From: Micromonospora echinofusca | GTDB taxonomy: Bacteria; Actinomycetota; Actinomycetes; Mycobacteriales; Micromonosporaceae | DNA length: 32,657 bases | Assembly (NCBI RefSeq): GCF_017614955.1 | Contig: NZ_WVUH01000031.1 | Span: 1-32,657, forward strand | Direction: 5' to 3' | Shown: positions 17,613 to 26,278 of the stretch, one piece after another | Layout of the letters: the number at the start of each line of letters is the position of its first letter | How positions within the stretch are numbered: position 1 is the first letter of the stretch | Program-made: the position numbers and the translations under genes | Notes under the pieces: model-generated | What the model saw: only the letters and a program-made list of their open reading frames with translations | What the model was told of the DNA's origin: nothing | The model's database searches: none

Positions 17613-18844
17613 CCAGCAGTTTCGGCACCATCGAACAGGCGGTGGCGGACATCGCCGCCGGCCGGCCGGTCGTCGTGGTCGACGACGAGGACCGGGAGAA
17701 CGAGGGCGACCTGATCTTCGCGGCCGAACTGGCCACCCCGGAACTGCTCGCGTTCATGGTCCGGCACACCTCCGGCTACATCTGCGTGCCGCTGACCGAG
17801 GAGGACTGCGAGCGGCTGGACCTGCCGCCGATGTACCACACCAACCAGGACCGGCGGGGCACCGCGTACACGGTCACGGTGGACGCCCGGGAGGGGGTGA
17901 GCACCGGTATCTCGGCGGCCGACCGGGCGCACACCATCCGGTTGCTCGCCGACCCGGCCACCGGGCCGGCCGACCTGGCCCGCCCCGGGCACGTGGTGCC
18001 GCTGCGCGCCCGACCGGGCGGCGTGCTGCGTCGACCCGGGCACACCGAGGCCGCGGTCGACCTGACCCAGCTCGCCGGGTTGCGGCCGGCCGGCGTGCTC
18101 TGCGAGCTGGTCAACGACGACGGCACCATGATGCGCCTGCCGGACCTGGAGAAGTTCTGCGCCGAACACGCGCTGACCCTGGTCACCATCGCCGACCTGA
18201 TCGCCCACCGGCGCCGGACGGAGAAGCAGGTCGAGCAGGGCGCCTCGGCCCGGATGCCCACCCCGCACGGGGTGTTCCAGGCGGTCGGGTACCGCACCCA
18301 CTACGACGGCGCCGAGCACGTCGCGCTGGTCTACGGCGAGATCGGCGACGGGGCGGACGTGCTGGTCCGGGTGCACTCCGAGTGCCTCACCGGCGACGTG
18401 TTCGGCTCGCTGCGCTGCGACTGCGGCCCGCAGCTCAACGCCGCCCTGGCCCGGGTCGCCCAGGAGGGGCGCGGGGTGGTGCTCTACGTCCGTGGCCACG
18501 AGGGACGTGGCATCGGGCTGCTGCACAAGCTCCAGGCGTACCAGTTGCAGGACCTGGGCCGGGACACCGTGGACGCCAACCTGGAGCTGGGGTTGCCAGC
18601 CGACGCCCGGGACTACGGCACCGGGGCGCAGATCCTCTACGACCTCGGGGTCCGCTCGATGCGGCTGCTCACCAACAACCCGGCCAAGCGGGCCGGGCTG
18701 GAGGGGTACGGGCTGACCATCAGCGGGCGGGAGGGGCTGCCGGTACGCCCGCACCCGGAGAACGTGCGTTACCTGCGGACCAAGCGGGACCGGATGGGGC
18801 ATCTGCTCGACGAACTGGACGAGATCGCGGAAGGATCGGCGTAG
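17609..18844 (+). CDS. ribBA: DHBP synthase / GTP cyclohydrolase II
   Basis: RibBA supplies both branches of the pathway. The N-terminal half (about 1-205) makes 3,4-dihydroxy-2-butanone-4-phosphate from ribulose-5-phosphate and shows [35 protein letters not shown] and [11 protein letters not shown]. The C-terminal half (about 206-411) is GTP cyclohydrolase II, with the zinc site [14 protein letters not shown] and [17 protein letters not shown]. Both active sites look complete in the 411 residues. The ATG start overlaps the ribE stop by 4 bp, and the TAG stop shares its last base with the ribH start, so the four enzymes are translationally linked. Confidence 0.97.
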   Translation: MTSSFGTIEQAVADIAAGRPVVVVDDEDRENEGDLIFAAELATPELLAFMVRHTSGYICVPLTEEDCERLDLPPMYHTNQDRRGTAYTVTVDAREGVSTGISAADRAHTIRLLADPATGPADLARPGHVVPLRARPGGVLRRPGHTEAAVDLTQLAGLRPAGVLCELVNDDGTMMRLPDLEKFCAEHALTLVTIADLIAHRRRTEKQVEQGASARMPTPHGVFQAVGYRTHYDGAEHVALVYGEIGDGADVLVRVHSECLTGDVFGSLRCDCGPQLNAALARVAQEGRGVVLYVRGHEGRGIGLLHKLQAYQLQDLGRDTVDANLELGLPADARDYGTGAQILYDLGVRSMRLLTNNPAKRAGLEGYGLTISGREGLPVRPHPENVRYLRTKRDRMGHLLDELDEIAEGSA

Positions 18845-19308
18845 TGGCGGGTTTCGGGGAACCGGGGGTCGAGGCGGTCGACGCCACCGGGCTGACCGTC
18901 GGGGTGGTGGCCGCCCGGTGGCACGGCGAGCTGACCGACCACATGGTGGAGCGGGCGGTGGCGGCGGCCGAGAAGTGCGGCGCGGAGTCGGTGGTACTGC
19001 GGGTCGCCGGCTCGGTGGAGCTGCCGGTGGTGGCCCAGGCGCTGGCCGGCCGCTGCGACGTGGTGGTCGCCCTCGGCGTGGTGGTGCGGGGTGCGACCGC
19101 GCACTTCGACTACGTCTGCCGGTCGGTGACCGACGGGCTGACCCGGGTGGCCCTGGACACCGGCAAACCGGTGGCGCACGGGGTACTCACCGTCGACACC
19201 ATCGAGCAGGCCCGGGACCGGGCCGGACTGCCCGGCTCCGCCGAGGACAAGGGCTGGGCGGCCACCGTGGCCGCGCTGGACGCCGCGCTGGCGATCCGCT
19301 CGCTGTGA
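18844..19308 (+). CDS. ribH: 6,7-dimethyl-8-ribityllumazine synthase
   Basis: RibH condenses the RibBA and RibD products into lumazine and usually forms a 60-subunit shell or pentamers. The 154-residue protein has VGVVAARWHGELT, the substrate motif VAGSVELPVVAQAL, ALGVVVRGATAHFDYVC with the catalytic His, and GKPVAHGVLT. The start is GTG 18844, overlapping the ribBA stop by 1 bp. It ends the operon; two GC-rich hairpins follow before the convergent ABC transporter. Confidence 0.96.
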   Translation: MAGFGEPGVEAVDATGLTVGVVAARWHGELTDHMVERAVAAAEKCGAESVVLRVAGSVELPVVAQALAGRCDVVVALGVVVRGATAHFDYVCRSVTDGLTRVALDTGKPVAHGVLTVDTIEQARDRAGLPGSAEDKGWAATVAALDAALAIRSL

Positions 19309-19311
19309 CGT

Positions 19312-19382
19312 CGGCCCGGCCCGGGGACCACCCGGGCCGGCGGCGCGGACAGCCGGCCCGGCCCGGGGGCGATCCGGGCCGG
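19312..19382. terminator. Twin GC-rich hairpins between ribH and the ABC transporter operon
   Basis: Two copies of the same palindrome stand side by side: CGGCCCGG/CCGGGCCG (19312-19319 with 19332-19339) and CCGGCCCGG/CCGGGCCGG (19353-19361 with 19374-19382). Convergent operons flank them, and there is no U-tract. Together they probably stop transcription from both sides. Confidence 0.65.
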
Positions 19383-19425
19383 GGCGCGGGCCAACGGGTC
19401 CACGGCGTGGACGACGGGCCGTCGC

Positions 19426-20181
19426 TCAGAGCCGGCCGGCGTCGATGATCCGGCGCAGAAACTGCCGGGTACGTGGCTGGACGGGCTCGCCGAGCACCTG
19501 CTCCGGCGGGCCCTGCTCGATCACCCGGCCACCGTCGAGGAAGCAGACCCGGTCGGCGACGTCCCGGGCGAAGCCCATCTCGTGGGTGGCCAGCACCATG
19601 GTCATCCCGTCCGCCTTCAGGTCCCGGACCATCGCCAGCACCTCACCGACCAGTTCCGGGTCGAGTGCCGAGGTGATCTCGTCGAGCAGCATCAGCCGGG
19701 GCGAGTTGGCCAGGGCCCGGACGATCGCCACCCGCTGCTGCTGCCCGCCGGAGAGCCGGTCCGGGTAGGCGTCCGCCTTGTCCGCCAGCCCCACCCGGGC
19801 CAGCAGGTCACGGGCCTGTGCCTCCGCCTCGGCGCGGTCGCGCCGGTGCACCCGGCGGGGCGCCAGGGTGATGTTGGCCAGCACGCTCAGGTGCGGGAAG
19901 AGGTTGTACGACTGGAACACCATCCCGATCCGGCGGCGTACCCGGTCCGGGTCGACCCGGGGATCGGAGATGTCCTCGCCGTCCAACTCGATGACCCCGT
20001 CGTCGATCTCCTCCAACAGGTTGACGCAGCGCAACAGGGTCGACTTGCCGGAGCCGGAGGCGCCGATCAGCGCCACCACCTCGTGCTCGGCGACGGTCAG
20101 GTCGAGGTCGGCCAGCACCGGCTGGCCACCGAACTCCTTGCGTACCCCACGGCAGGTCAGCACCGGCGGCACGGCGGTCAC
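19426..20181 (-). CDS. Amino-acid ABC transporter ATP-binding protein
   Basis: This is the ATPase of a polar amino-acid importer (GlnQ/HisP family). The 251-residue protein has Walker A GASGSGKST (about residue 40), the Q-loop FQSYNLFPHLSV, the signature LSGGQQQRVAIVRAL, Walker B LMLLDEITSALD and the switch His in LATHEMGFA. All motifs are complete. The GTG start at 20181 overlaps the permease stop as GTGA, so it is the last gene of a minus-strand operon running binding protein, permease, ATPase. The substrate cannot be read from sequence alone. Confidence 0.93.
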   Translation of the reverse strand: MTAVPPVLTCRGVRKEFGGQPVLADLDLTVAEHEVVALIGASGSGKSTLLRCVNLLEEIDDGVIELDGEDISDPRVDPDRVRRRIGMVFQSYNLFPHLSVLANITLAPRRVHRRDRAEAEAQARDLLARVGLADKADAYPDRLSGGQQQRVAIVRALANSPRLMLLDEITSALDPELVGEVLAMVRDLKADGMTMVLATHEMGFARDVADRVCFLDGGRVIEQGPPEQVLGEPVQPRTRQFLRRIIDAGRL

Positions 20182-21020
20182 CTCCCGGCCCGGCGGGCCG
20201 CGCGCAGCGTCACCCAGTCGGTGACCGCGATCAGCGGGATCGCGAGCAGCACGAACAGCACCCCGGCGACGATGTACGGCGTGTAGTTGAAACTCTCGGC
20301 GGTGGCGATCTGGGCTGCCCGGACCGCGTCGATCGGCCCGGCCAGGGAGACCAGCCCGACGTCCTTCTGCAACGCCACCACGTCGTTGAGCAGCGGCGGG
20401 GCCACCCGGCGGACCGCCTGCGGCAGGATCACGTGCCGCATCGCCTGCCGGTAGGTGAGCCCCAGCGAGCGGGCGGCGGCGAACTGGCTCGGGTGCACCG
20501 ACTCGATGCCGGCGCGGAACACCTCGGCCAGGTAGCCGCCGTAGGTGACGATCAGCGCGAGCGCACCGAGCACCAGCACCGACGGGGTACCGGCCAGCCG
20601 CAGGCCCGGCACACCGAGGGTCAGCAGGTACAGCACGATGATCAGCGGCAGGCCCCGGAAGGTGTACGTGTACCCGGCGGCCAGCGCCCGGACCGGGAAG
20701 AAGACCGGCCCGCGCAGGGTCCGCAGCAGCGCCACCAGCAGCCCGAGCAGCAGCGCGCCGACCGCGCAGCAGACCAGCAGCCGCAGGTTGAGCCAGAGCC
20801 CGGTCAGCACGTCGGGCAGCGCGTCCCGGGCGATCGTCGGATCCAGGAAGGACCGCCGGACCCGGTCCCAGCCGGGCGCCCCGGTCACCGCGACCACCAG
20901 CAGGGTACCCAGCACCGCGGTCGACGCCGCGGCGACCAGCACCGAGCGGACGGTCTGCCGGCGCCGGTACGCCAGCCGGCGGCGCTGGACCGCGGAGGGG
21001 ACGTGCGCGGTCAGCGTCAC
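20178..21020 (-). CDS. Amino-acid ABC transporter permease
   Basis: This is the integral membrane subunit, HisM/GlnP type. The 280-residue protein has a hydrophobic helix at about 25-45, then four or five more from about 75. It has the family segment YTYTFRGLPLIIVLYLL and the ATPase-coupling loop with SQFAAARSLGLTYRQAMRHV followed by ILPQAVRRVAPPLLND. The GTG at 21020 is chosen because it overlaps the binding-protein stop as GTGA. A single permease gene implies a homodimeric channel. The N-terminal Arg-rich stretch (RRRLAYRRRQ) should stay in the cytoplasm. Confidence 0.9.
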   Translation of the reverse strand: MTLTAHVPSAVQRRRLAYRRRQTVRSVLVAAASTAVLGTLLVVAVTGAPGWDRVRRSFLDPTIARDALPDVLTGLWLNLRLLVCCAVGALLLGLLVALLRTLRGPVFFPVRALAAGYTYTFRGLPLIIVLYLLTLGVPGLRLAGTPSVLVLGALALIVTYGGYLAEVFRAGIESVHPSQFAAARSLGLTYRQAMRHVILPQAVRRVAPPLLNDVVALQKDVGLVSLAGPIDAVRAAQIATAESFNYTPYIVAGVLFVLLAIPLIAVTDWVTLRAARRAGR

Positions 21021-21883
21021 GTCAGCTCGACGGCCCCGGCTGCCTGGGCCAGCCAACGCCCTTCGAGTTCGGTGAGCCGACCGGTGTCGCGCAGTTGACC
21101 GACCGCCCGGCTGACGCAGGAGGTCAGCGGGGAGTTCTTGTCCAGCAGCAGGCCGAACGCCTCCGGTACGCCCACCTGCGGCACCTGCCCGACGATGGTG
21201 GCGTCGGTGAGCTCCGCCCCGGTGATGTAGAAGGCGGTCGGCAGGTCGACCACGATCCCGTCCACCTGCCCGTTCTGCAACGCCTTCTTGGCGTCGTCGT
21301 TGCTGTTGTAGACCTGCGGCCTGACCGTCGGCTTGATCATCTCGGTGATCGCCTGGTAGCTGGTCGTCCCGACCTGGGCGCCGAGCCGGGCCGTGCGCAG
21401 GTCGGCCAGCGACCGCCTGCCCGCGATCTTCGAGGACTTCAGCGCGATCACCGCCTGCCGGGCCAGGTAGTACGGCGTGGAGAAGTCGACCGCCTGCTTG
21501 CGTGCCTCGGTGATGGAGAACTGGTTGATGTCGAAGTCGAACTCCTTGGGCCCCGGTGCGATCGCGTTGTCGAACCGGACCCGGACCCAGGTGACGTCGC
21601 TGCGGGCGTACCCGAGCTGCTCCGCCACCGCGTAGGCGACGGCCGCCTCGAAGCCCTCGCCGTTCTCCGGCTTGTTGTCCTTGAACCACGGCTCGTACGC
21701 CGGCTCGTCGGTGGCGATGGTGAGCCGCCCCGGTGTGCGGGTGCGCAGGTCGTCCTTCGTGCAGGAGGCGCGGGCCGGCTCCGGGGCCGGGTCGTCGCTC
21801 TGGGGGGCGCACGCGGTGAGCGCGGCGAGGACAGCGGTGACGGCGGTGACGGTCGCGGCGGCGACCGGAGCGCGGCGGGCCAT
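21017..21883 (-). CDS. Amino-acid ABC transporter substrate-binding lipoprotein
   Basis: This family 3 solute-binding protein captures the substrate outside the membrane. The 288-residue product opens with a signal peptide, MARRAPVAAATVTAVTAVLA, and lipobox LTAC, so it is lipid-anchored. Features of the family are GRLTIATDEPAYEPWF, NGEGFEAAVAYAVAEQLG, FDFDINQFSITEARKQ, VDFSTPYY and the closing GVPEAFGLLLDKN. ATG 21895, four codons upstream, is an equally possible start; neither has an obvious RBS. It is the first gene of the minus-strand operon and diverges from hisE. Confidence 0.9.
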   Translation of the reverse strand: MARRAPVAAATVTAVTAVLAALTACAPQSDDPAPEPARASCTKDDLRTRTPGRLTIATDEPAYEPWFKDNKPENGEGFEAAVAYAVAEQLGYARSDVTWVRVRFDNAIAPGPKEFDFDINQFSITEARKQAVDFSTPYYLARQAVIALKSSKIAGRRSLADLRTARLGAQVGTTSYQAITEMIKPTVRPQVYNSNDDAKKALQNGQVDGIVVDLPTAFYITGAELTDATIVGQVPQVGVPEAFGLLLDKNSPLTSCVSRAVGQLRDTGRLTELEGRWLAQAAGAVELT

Positions 21884-22008
21884 GGCGGACAGCATAGGCG
21901 TGATCTCGACAGGCATCCATACAGTAACCCACCGGCCGGGTAGGGAAGGTGGAACGGGGGTGCCCCGGTGCCCCGGTGCCGATCGGCCGGCTGCGAGAAT
22001 CGGATCCC

Positions 22009-22272
22009 GTGAAGACGTTCGAGGAGCTGTTCGCCGAGTTGCAGGCGAAGGCCGCAGCCGGCACTCCGGGCTCGGCGACGGTGGCCGCGCTGGAGCGCGG
22101 GGTGCACGCGATCGGCAAGAAGGTCGTCGAGGAGGCGGCCGAGGCGTGGATGGCGGCCGAGCACGAGGGCCCGGAACGGGCCGCCGAGGAGATCTCCCAG
22201 CTGCTGTACCAGGCGCAGGTGCTGATGCTCGCCACCGGCCTGGACCTGAAGGACGTCTACCGACATCTGTGA
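22009..22272 (+). CDS. hisE: Phosphoribosyl-ATP pyrophosphatase
   Basis: HisE hydrolyses phosphoribosyl-ATP to phosphoribosyl-AMP, the second step of histidine synthesis. The 87-residue all-helical product has [11 protein letters not shown] at its start and the metal-binding acidic motif [17 protein letters not shown] with [12 protein letters not shown] 22009 is chosen because the conserved sequence starts there; no RBS precedes it. GAGAAT at 21995-22000 lies 8 nt before the start, so the mRNA may be leaderless. hisG follows 47 nt later. Confidence 0.94.
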   Translation: MKTFEELFAELQAKAAAGTPGSATVAALERGVHAIGKKVVEEAAEAWMAAEHEGPERAAEEISQLLYQAQVLMLATGLDLKDVYRHL

Positions 22273-22319
22273 GTGCCCCACCCGACGACCGGATCCGATC
22301 CTTTCGTAAGGAGCACTCG

Positions 22320-23165
22320 ATGCTGCGCGTCGCCATTCCCAACAAGGGCACCCTGGCCGAACCGGCCGCCGCCATGCTGCGCGAGGCGGGCTACCGCCAG
22401 CGCACCGACAGCAAGGACCTCGTCTGCCGGGACGAGGGCAACGACGTCGAGTTCTTCTACCTGCGTCCCCGGGACATCGCCACCTACGTCGGCTCCGGCG
22501 ACCTGGACCTCGGCATCACCGGCCGGGACCTGCTGGTCGACTCCGGCGCCCCGGCCGAGGAGGTCATCGACCTCTCCTTCGGCCGGGCCACCTTCCGGTT
22601 CGCCGCCCGTCCGGACCGGATCGGCTCGCTGGACAGCCTCGGCGGGCACCGGATCGCCACCGCGTACCCGGGCGTGGTCGAACGGCACCTCGCCGGACAG
22701 GACGTCAAAGCGGAGATCATCCGGCTGGACGGGGCGGTGGAGAACGCCGTCCGGCTCGGCCTGGCCGACGTCATCGCCGACGTCGTCGAGACCGGAGCCA
22801 CCCTGCGCCAGGCCGGGCTGGTGGTCTTCGGTGAGCCACTGCTGCACTCCTCCGCCGTGCTGGTCCGGCGCACCGGTGCCCCCGGCTGCGCCCAGGCCGA
22901 CCAGCTGCTCCGCCGGCTCCAGGGCGTCCTGGTCGCCCGCCGGTACGTGATGCTCGCCTACGACGTCCGCGCCGACCTGCTGGAGCAGGCCACCGGCCTG
23001 ACCCCGGGCATCGAGTCGCCGACCATCTCCCCGCTGCACCGGGAGGGCTGGGTGGCGGTGCAGGCGATGGTCCGCCGCGACGACGTGCACCGGATGATGG
23101 ACGAGCTCTACGACCTCGGGGCCCGGGCCATCCTGGTCACCAACATCCACGCCTGCCGGCTGTGA
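22320..23165 (+). CDS. hisG: ATP phosphoribosyltransferase, long form
   Basis: HisG condenses ATP and PRPP in the first, feedback-inhibited step of histidine synthesis. At 281 residues it is the long (HisG-L) form: a catalytic part with LRVAIPNKGTLAEPA, the bilobal GSGDLDLGITGRDLL and the PRPP motif DVIADVVETGATLRQAGL, plus a C-terminal regulatory domain (about 205-281) for histidine inhibition. This form does not need HisZ. The start has AAGGAG 6 nt upstream. The stop overlaps the next gene as GTGA. Confidence 0.96.
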   Translation: MLRVAIPNKGTLAEPAAAMLREAGYRQRTDSKDLVCRDEGNDVEFFYLRPRDIATYVGSGDLDLGITGRDLLVDSGAPAEEVIDLSFGRATFRFAARPDRIGSLDSLGGHRIATAYPGVVERHLAGQDVKAEIIRLDGAVENAVRLGLADVIADVVETGATLRQAGLVVFGEPLLHSSAVLVRRTGAPGCAQADQLLRRLQGVLVARRYVMLAYDVRADLLEQATGLTPGIESPTISPLHREGWVAVQAMVRRDDVHRMMDELYDLGARAILVTNIHACRL

Positions 23166-24172
23166 GACGCCGTCCGGCCGGAGGCCCCCGCCCGACCGGC
23201 GGGGGTGTCCTGCCGGGCTGGCTGGCCCTCGGACTGGTCGTCCTCGGCGGGGTGGCCTCCGCCGCGCAGGGCCTGGTCAACGCGGAGCTGGGCGAGCGGG
23301 TCGGCAGTCCGATGATCGGCGCGGTGGTCAACAACCTGGGCGGCTGCCTGGTGATCGGCGTCGGGTTGCTGCTGGCCCGGCCGGTACGCGCCGCGCTCAC
23401 CGGGCTGCGGCACGCCGGCCTGCCCTGGTGGGCGTACCTCGGCGGGCTGGGCGGCGCGGTGATCGTGGTGGTCGCCAGCTACGTCGTACCGGTGCTCGGG
23501 GTGGCCCTGTTCACCATCGCCCAGGTGGCCGGGAACAGCTTCGGCGGGCTGGCCGTCGACCGGACCGGGCTGGCGCCGGCCGGCCGACTGGCGCTCACCC
23601 CCGCCCGGCTGACCGGCGCGTTGCTCGGTGTCGGCGCGGTCGCGCTGGCCCAGATCGGTCGGCCGCTCGGCGACCTGGCGGTGGGGCCGGTACTGCTCGC
23701 CGTGGCCGGTGGGATCGCGGTCGCCGGGCAGGCCGCGCTCAACGGCCGGGTCGGCGCGGTCGTCGGCGGGCCGGCGGCCACCGTGGTCAACTTCGCCGTC
23801 GGTACCCCGGTGATCCTCGCCGTCGCCGCCCTGGCCGGTGCGTTCGGCAACCTGGCCGGGTTGCCCTGGCCGGCGCAGCCGTACCTCTACCTGGGCGGCC
23901 TGTGTGGCGTGGCGATCGTGGCGGCGCTGCTGGTCGGGGTCCGCTCGGTGGGGGTGCTGCGCACCGGTCTGGCCCTGGTGGCCGGGCAGCTGGCCGGTGC
24001 GCTGCTGCTGGACGCGGTGGTGCCGACCGGGCCGGGGCCCGGTCTGCCGGTGCTGGCCGGTGCGGTGCTCACCCTGGTGGCGGTCGTCGTCGCCGGCGTC
24101 GGCCGGCGTCGACGGTCGGAGCCGGTCGTACCGACCGAGCCGGCCGAACCGGATGGCAGACTGGTCGGGTGA
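23162..24172 (+). CDS. DMT-superfamily membrane protein, YdcZ/DUF606 type
   Basis: The 336-residue protein is almost entirely hydrophobic, with about ten membrane segments between residues 18 and 318. It has two related halves, each starting with a small-residue-rich helix (VASAAQGLVNAELGERVGSP and GIAVAGQAALNGRVGAVVGG). That internal duplication matches two tandem DUF606 (YdcZ) units. The family is placed in the drug/metabolite transporter superfamily, with no settled substrate. The GTG start overlaps the hisG stop, and its own stop overlaps the next gene as GTGA, so it is translated together with histidine genes. Confidence 0.82.
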   Translation: MRRRPAGGPRPTGGGVLPGWLALGLVVLGGVASAAQGLVNAELGERVGSPMIGAVVNNLGGCLVIGVGLLLARPVRAALTGLRHAGLPWWAYLGGLGGAVIVVVASYVVPVLGVALFTIAQVAGNSFGGLAVDRTGLAPAGRLALTPARLTGALLGVGAVALAQIGRPLGDLAVGPVLLAVAGGIAVAGQAALNGRVGAVVGGPAATVVNFAVGTPVILAVAALAGAFGNLAGLPWPAQPYLYLGGLCGVAIVAALLVGVRSVGVLRTGLALVAGQLAGALLLDAVVPTGPGPGLPVLAGAVLTLVAVVVAGVGRRRRSEPVVPTEPAEPDGRLVG

Positions 24173-24630
24173 GCGATTCCGACGTCGTACGCCTGCGACC
24201 CCGCCGGATCCGGGTGGTGTGCTGGTCCGTTGCCGTGGCGCTGGTGCTGGTCGCCAGCGTCTCGGCCACCGCGATGACCGGCTCGACCGGCAACGGCTTC
24301 GGCACCTTCCAACGCGGCGACCAGGTCGCCATGGTCGGGCTCGGGCTGCTCGGCGCGCTCGGTGTGCTGCTGCTCACCCGGCCCCGCGTCGAGGCGGACA
24401 CCCGGGGGATCCGGGTCCGCAACGTGATCGGCTCGTACGAGCTGCCCTGGGAGGTCGTCCGGGGGGTGCGCTTCGACCGGGGCGCCCCGTGGGCGAGCCT
24501 GGAGCTGCACGACGACGACCTGGTACCGATGGTGGCCCTGCAGGCCGCCGACCGCGAGCTGGCGGTGGCCGGGGTGCGGGCGCTGCGCCGGTTGCACCAG
24601 GACCGGCTGACCGCCCTGGCCGGCGGTTGA
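24169..24630 (+). CDS. Small membrane protein with bacterial PH domain
   Basis: The 153-residue product has two membrane helices (about 15-37 and 54-69), then a PH-like beta domain (about 72-140) recognised from VEADTRGIRVRNVIGSYELP and PWEVVRGVRFDRG. Proteins of this kind are common in actinobacteria, often next to hisG or ribH; their role is unknown. The GTG start overlaps the previous stop as GTGA, giving a coupled block with hisG and the DUF606 protein. Its stop lies inside the first unit of a tandem repeat. Confidence 0.8.
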   Translation: MSDSDVVRLRPRRIRVVCWSVAVALVLVASVSATAMTGSTGNGFGTFQRGDQVAMVGLGLLGALGVLLLTRPRVEADTRGIRVRNVIGSYELPWEVVRGVRFDRGAPWASLELHDDDLVPMVALQAADRELAVAGVRALRRLHQDRLTALAGG

Positions 24631-24687
24631 CGTGACACCGCCCTGGCTGGCGGTGACGTAACCGCCCGGGTCGGCGGTTGACGCAAC
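24610..24687 (+). repeat. Three tandem approx. 27-bp repeats overlapping a gene end
   Basis: Three degenerate units start at 24610, 24637 and 24661 (ACCGCCCTGGCCGGCGGTTG and variants, followed by ACGTgAC). Each unit holds an ACCGCC/GGCGGT inverted repeat. The first unit encodes the last residues and stop of the PH-domain protein. The hairpin-forming units may terminate that operon. Confidence 0.7.
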
Positions 24688-24717
24688 GGGCCCTGGCTGG
24701 GTGGACCCGGGCGCAGG

Positions 24718-24726
24718 TGGTAGTGT
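24718..24726 (+). promoter_or_regulatory. Candidate extended -10 promoter for infC
   Basis: TGGTAGTGT at 24718-24726 fits an extended -10 (TGn-TAGTGT). It would give a leader of roughly 250 nt before infC. No convincing -35 is visible. Confidence 0.35.
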
Positions 24727-24739
24727 TGTCCGGTCGACC

Positions 24740-24981
24740 AGGCTGCGGGCTTTCGCCCACGCAGCCATGAAGCGGAGCGCCTGCTCCCACCCGAGTCACC
24801 CACGGTGTCCGGGTCCGGTCACCGGTTCGGAATTATTTCCGTGCCGGATGCGCGATCATTGGATCGTGCCGACCGGTCGAGCGGGCCCTGGCATGCGCCG
24901 GGGCCTTCTGCTTTCCGGGTCGCTCCCACCCGGGAGCGCGCGGGGTCGCACCTGTGGAGATTTCGGACTCGAGGAGGCCCC
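24740..24981 (+). promoter_or_regulatory. Structured infC leader with a possible attenuator
   Basis: Two hairpins are readable. GGCTGCG and CGCAGCC (about 24742-24767) enclose an inner GGGC-TTTC-GCCC stem. Further on, a GGGCCC/GGGGCC stem (about 24881-24907, CTGGCATGCGCC between) is followed by TTCTGCTTT, which looks like an intrinsic terminator. A long structured leader ahead of infC-rpmI-rplT suggests feedback control, as in other bacteria, but the ligand cannot be read here. Confidence 0.45.
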
Positions 24982-25620
24982 ATCAGCGTCGAACCACGCG
25001 TGAACGAGCAGATCCGGGCACGTGAGGTCCGACTGGTCGGCCCCGAGGGCGAGCAGGTGGGCATCGTCCCACTGGAGCGCGCCCTGCAGCTGGCCGCGGA
25101 CGTCAGCCTGGACCTGGTCGAGGTTGCGCCGATGGCGCGCCCGCCGGTGTGCAAGCTCATGGACTTCGGCAAGTTCAAGTACGAGAGTGCACTCAAGGCG
25201 CGCGAAGCCAGGCGTAACCAGCAGCAGACCGTCATCAAGGAGATGAAGCTCCGGCCGAAGATCGACCCGCACGACTACGAGACCAAGAAGGGTCACGTGG
25301 TGCGGTTCCTCAAGGCCGGCGACAAGGTCAAGGTGACAATCATGTTCCGCGGTCGGGAGCAGAGCCGCCCGGAGCTGGGCTACCGGCTCCTGCGCCGGCT
25401 CGAGTCCGAGATCTCGGAGCTGGGGTACGTCGAGGCCGCTCCGAAGCAGGACGGTCGCAACATGATCATGGTTTTGGCTCCGCACCGAGCCGTCAAGGCC
25501 TCCGCCACGGCGGCCCGGGCGGGATCGGCGCGCGAGCGGGAGGCCAGCGCTGCCGAGGCACCGCTGACCGAGGCACCGCCGGCCGAGGCGGCCGGACCCG
25601 CCGGGACCACCGGCGAGTAA
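24982..25620 (+). CDS. infC: Translation initiation factor IF-3, probable ATC start
   Basis: IF-3 binds the 30S subunit, blocks early 50S joining and checks the start codon. The product (212 residues if begun at ATC) has [20 protein letters not shown], the linker [17 protein letters not shown], then [18 protein letters not shown] and [11 protein letters not shown]; the last 40 residues are an Ala/Glu-rich tail. No ATG fits. GAGGAGG at 24971-24977 lies 4 nt before ATC 24982, encoding [10 protein letters not shown]; the GTG at 25000 is 22 nt from that RBS. A rare start codon is a known infC trait that allows autoregulation, since IF-3 rejects such codons. Confidence 0.92.
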   Translation: MSVEPRVNEQIRAREVRLVGPEGEQVGIVPLERALQLAADVSLDLVEVAPMARPPVCKLMDFGKFKYESALKAREARRNQQQTVIKEMKLRPKIDPHDYETKKGHVVRFLKAGDKVKVTIMFRGREQSRPELGYRLLRRLESEISELGYVEAAPKQDGRNMIMVLAPHRAVKASATAARAGSAREREASAAEAPLTEAPPAEAAGPAGTTGE

Positions 25621-25639
25621 CAGGGGAGAGACGTTTCAC

Positions 25640-25834
25640 ATGCCGAAGATGAAGAGCCACACGGGTATGGGCAAGCGGGTCAAGGTGACCGGCCGTGGCA
25701 AGATCGTGGCCCAGCAGGCCGGTCTGCGTCACAACCTGGAGAAGAAGCCCTCCACCCAGACCCGCCGGCTGACCGGCACGGTCGAGTTGGCCAAGGCCGA
25801 CGTCAAGCGAATCAAGAAGCTGCTCGGCCGCTGA
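25640..25834 (+). CDS. rpmI: 50S ribosomal protein L35
   Basis: L35 is a small basic protein of the large subunit. The 64-residue sequence MPKMKSHTGMGKRVKVTGRG and onward, ending KADVKRIKKLLGR, matches the family over its full length. An RBS (GGGGAGA) precedes the ATG. It is 19 nt after infC and 34 nt before rplT, the usual infC-rpmI-rplT operon. Confidence 0.98.
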   Translation: MPKMKSHTGMGKRVKVTGRGKIVAQQAGLRHNLEKKPSTQTRRLTGTVELAKADVKRIKKLLGR

Positions 25835-25868
25835 CGCGCGCCAACCCGGACTGAAGGAGTAACTCGAG

Positions 25869-26261
25869 ATGGCACGCGTCAAGCGGGCTGTGAACGCCCA
25901 GAAGAAGCGTCGTACCCTGCTGGAGACCGCCAGCGGCTACCGTGGTCAGCGCTCCCGGCTGTACCGCAAGGCCAAGGAGCAGGTGCTGCACTCGATGCAG
26001 TACGCCTACCGGGACCGTCGTGACCGCAAGGGCGACTTCCGGCAGCTCTGGATCACCCGGATCAACGCGGGCGCCCGCGCCAACGGGCTGACCTACAACC
26101 GCCTCATCCAGGGCCTGAAGCTGGCCGGGGTCGAGGTCGACCGGAAGATCCTGGCCGACCTGGCCGTCAACGACGCCGCGGCGTTCGCCGCCATCGTCGA
26201 GGTGGCCCGGGCCGCGGTCGCGGCCGAGGGCACCGGTGGCGCGGCGGCCCAGGCCGCCTGA
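25869..26261 (+). CDS. rplT: 50S ribosomal protein L20
   Basis: L20 is needed early in large-subunit assembly and in some bacteria represses its own operon by binding the mRNA leader. The 130-residue product has [36 protein letters not shown] and [20 protein letters not shown]. The C-terminus carries about ten extra Ala/Gly-rich residues. GAAGGAG precedes the ATG. A strong hairpin follows at 26279-26320. Confidence 0.98.
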   Translation: MARVKRAVNAQKKRRTLLETASGYRGQRSRLYRKAKEQVLHSMQYAYRDRRDRKGDFRQLWITRINAGARANGLTYNRLIQGLKLAGVEVDRKILADLAVNDAAAFAAIVEVARAAVAAEGTGGAAAQAA

Positions 26262-26278
26262 TCCCGCCGTACCTGACC

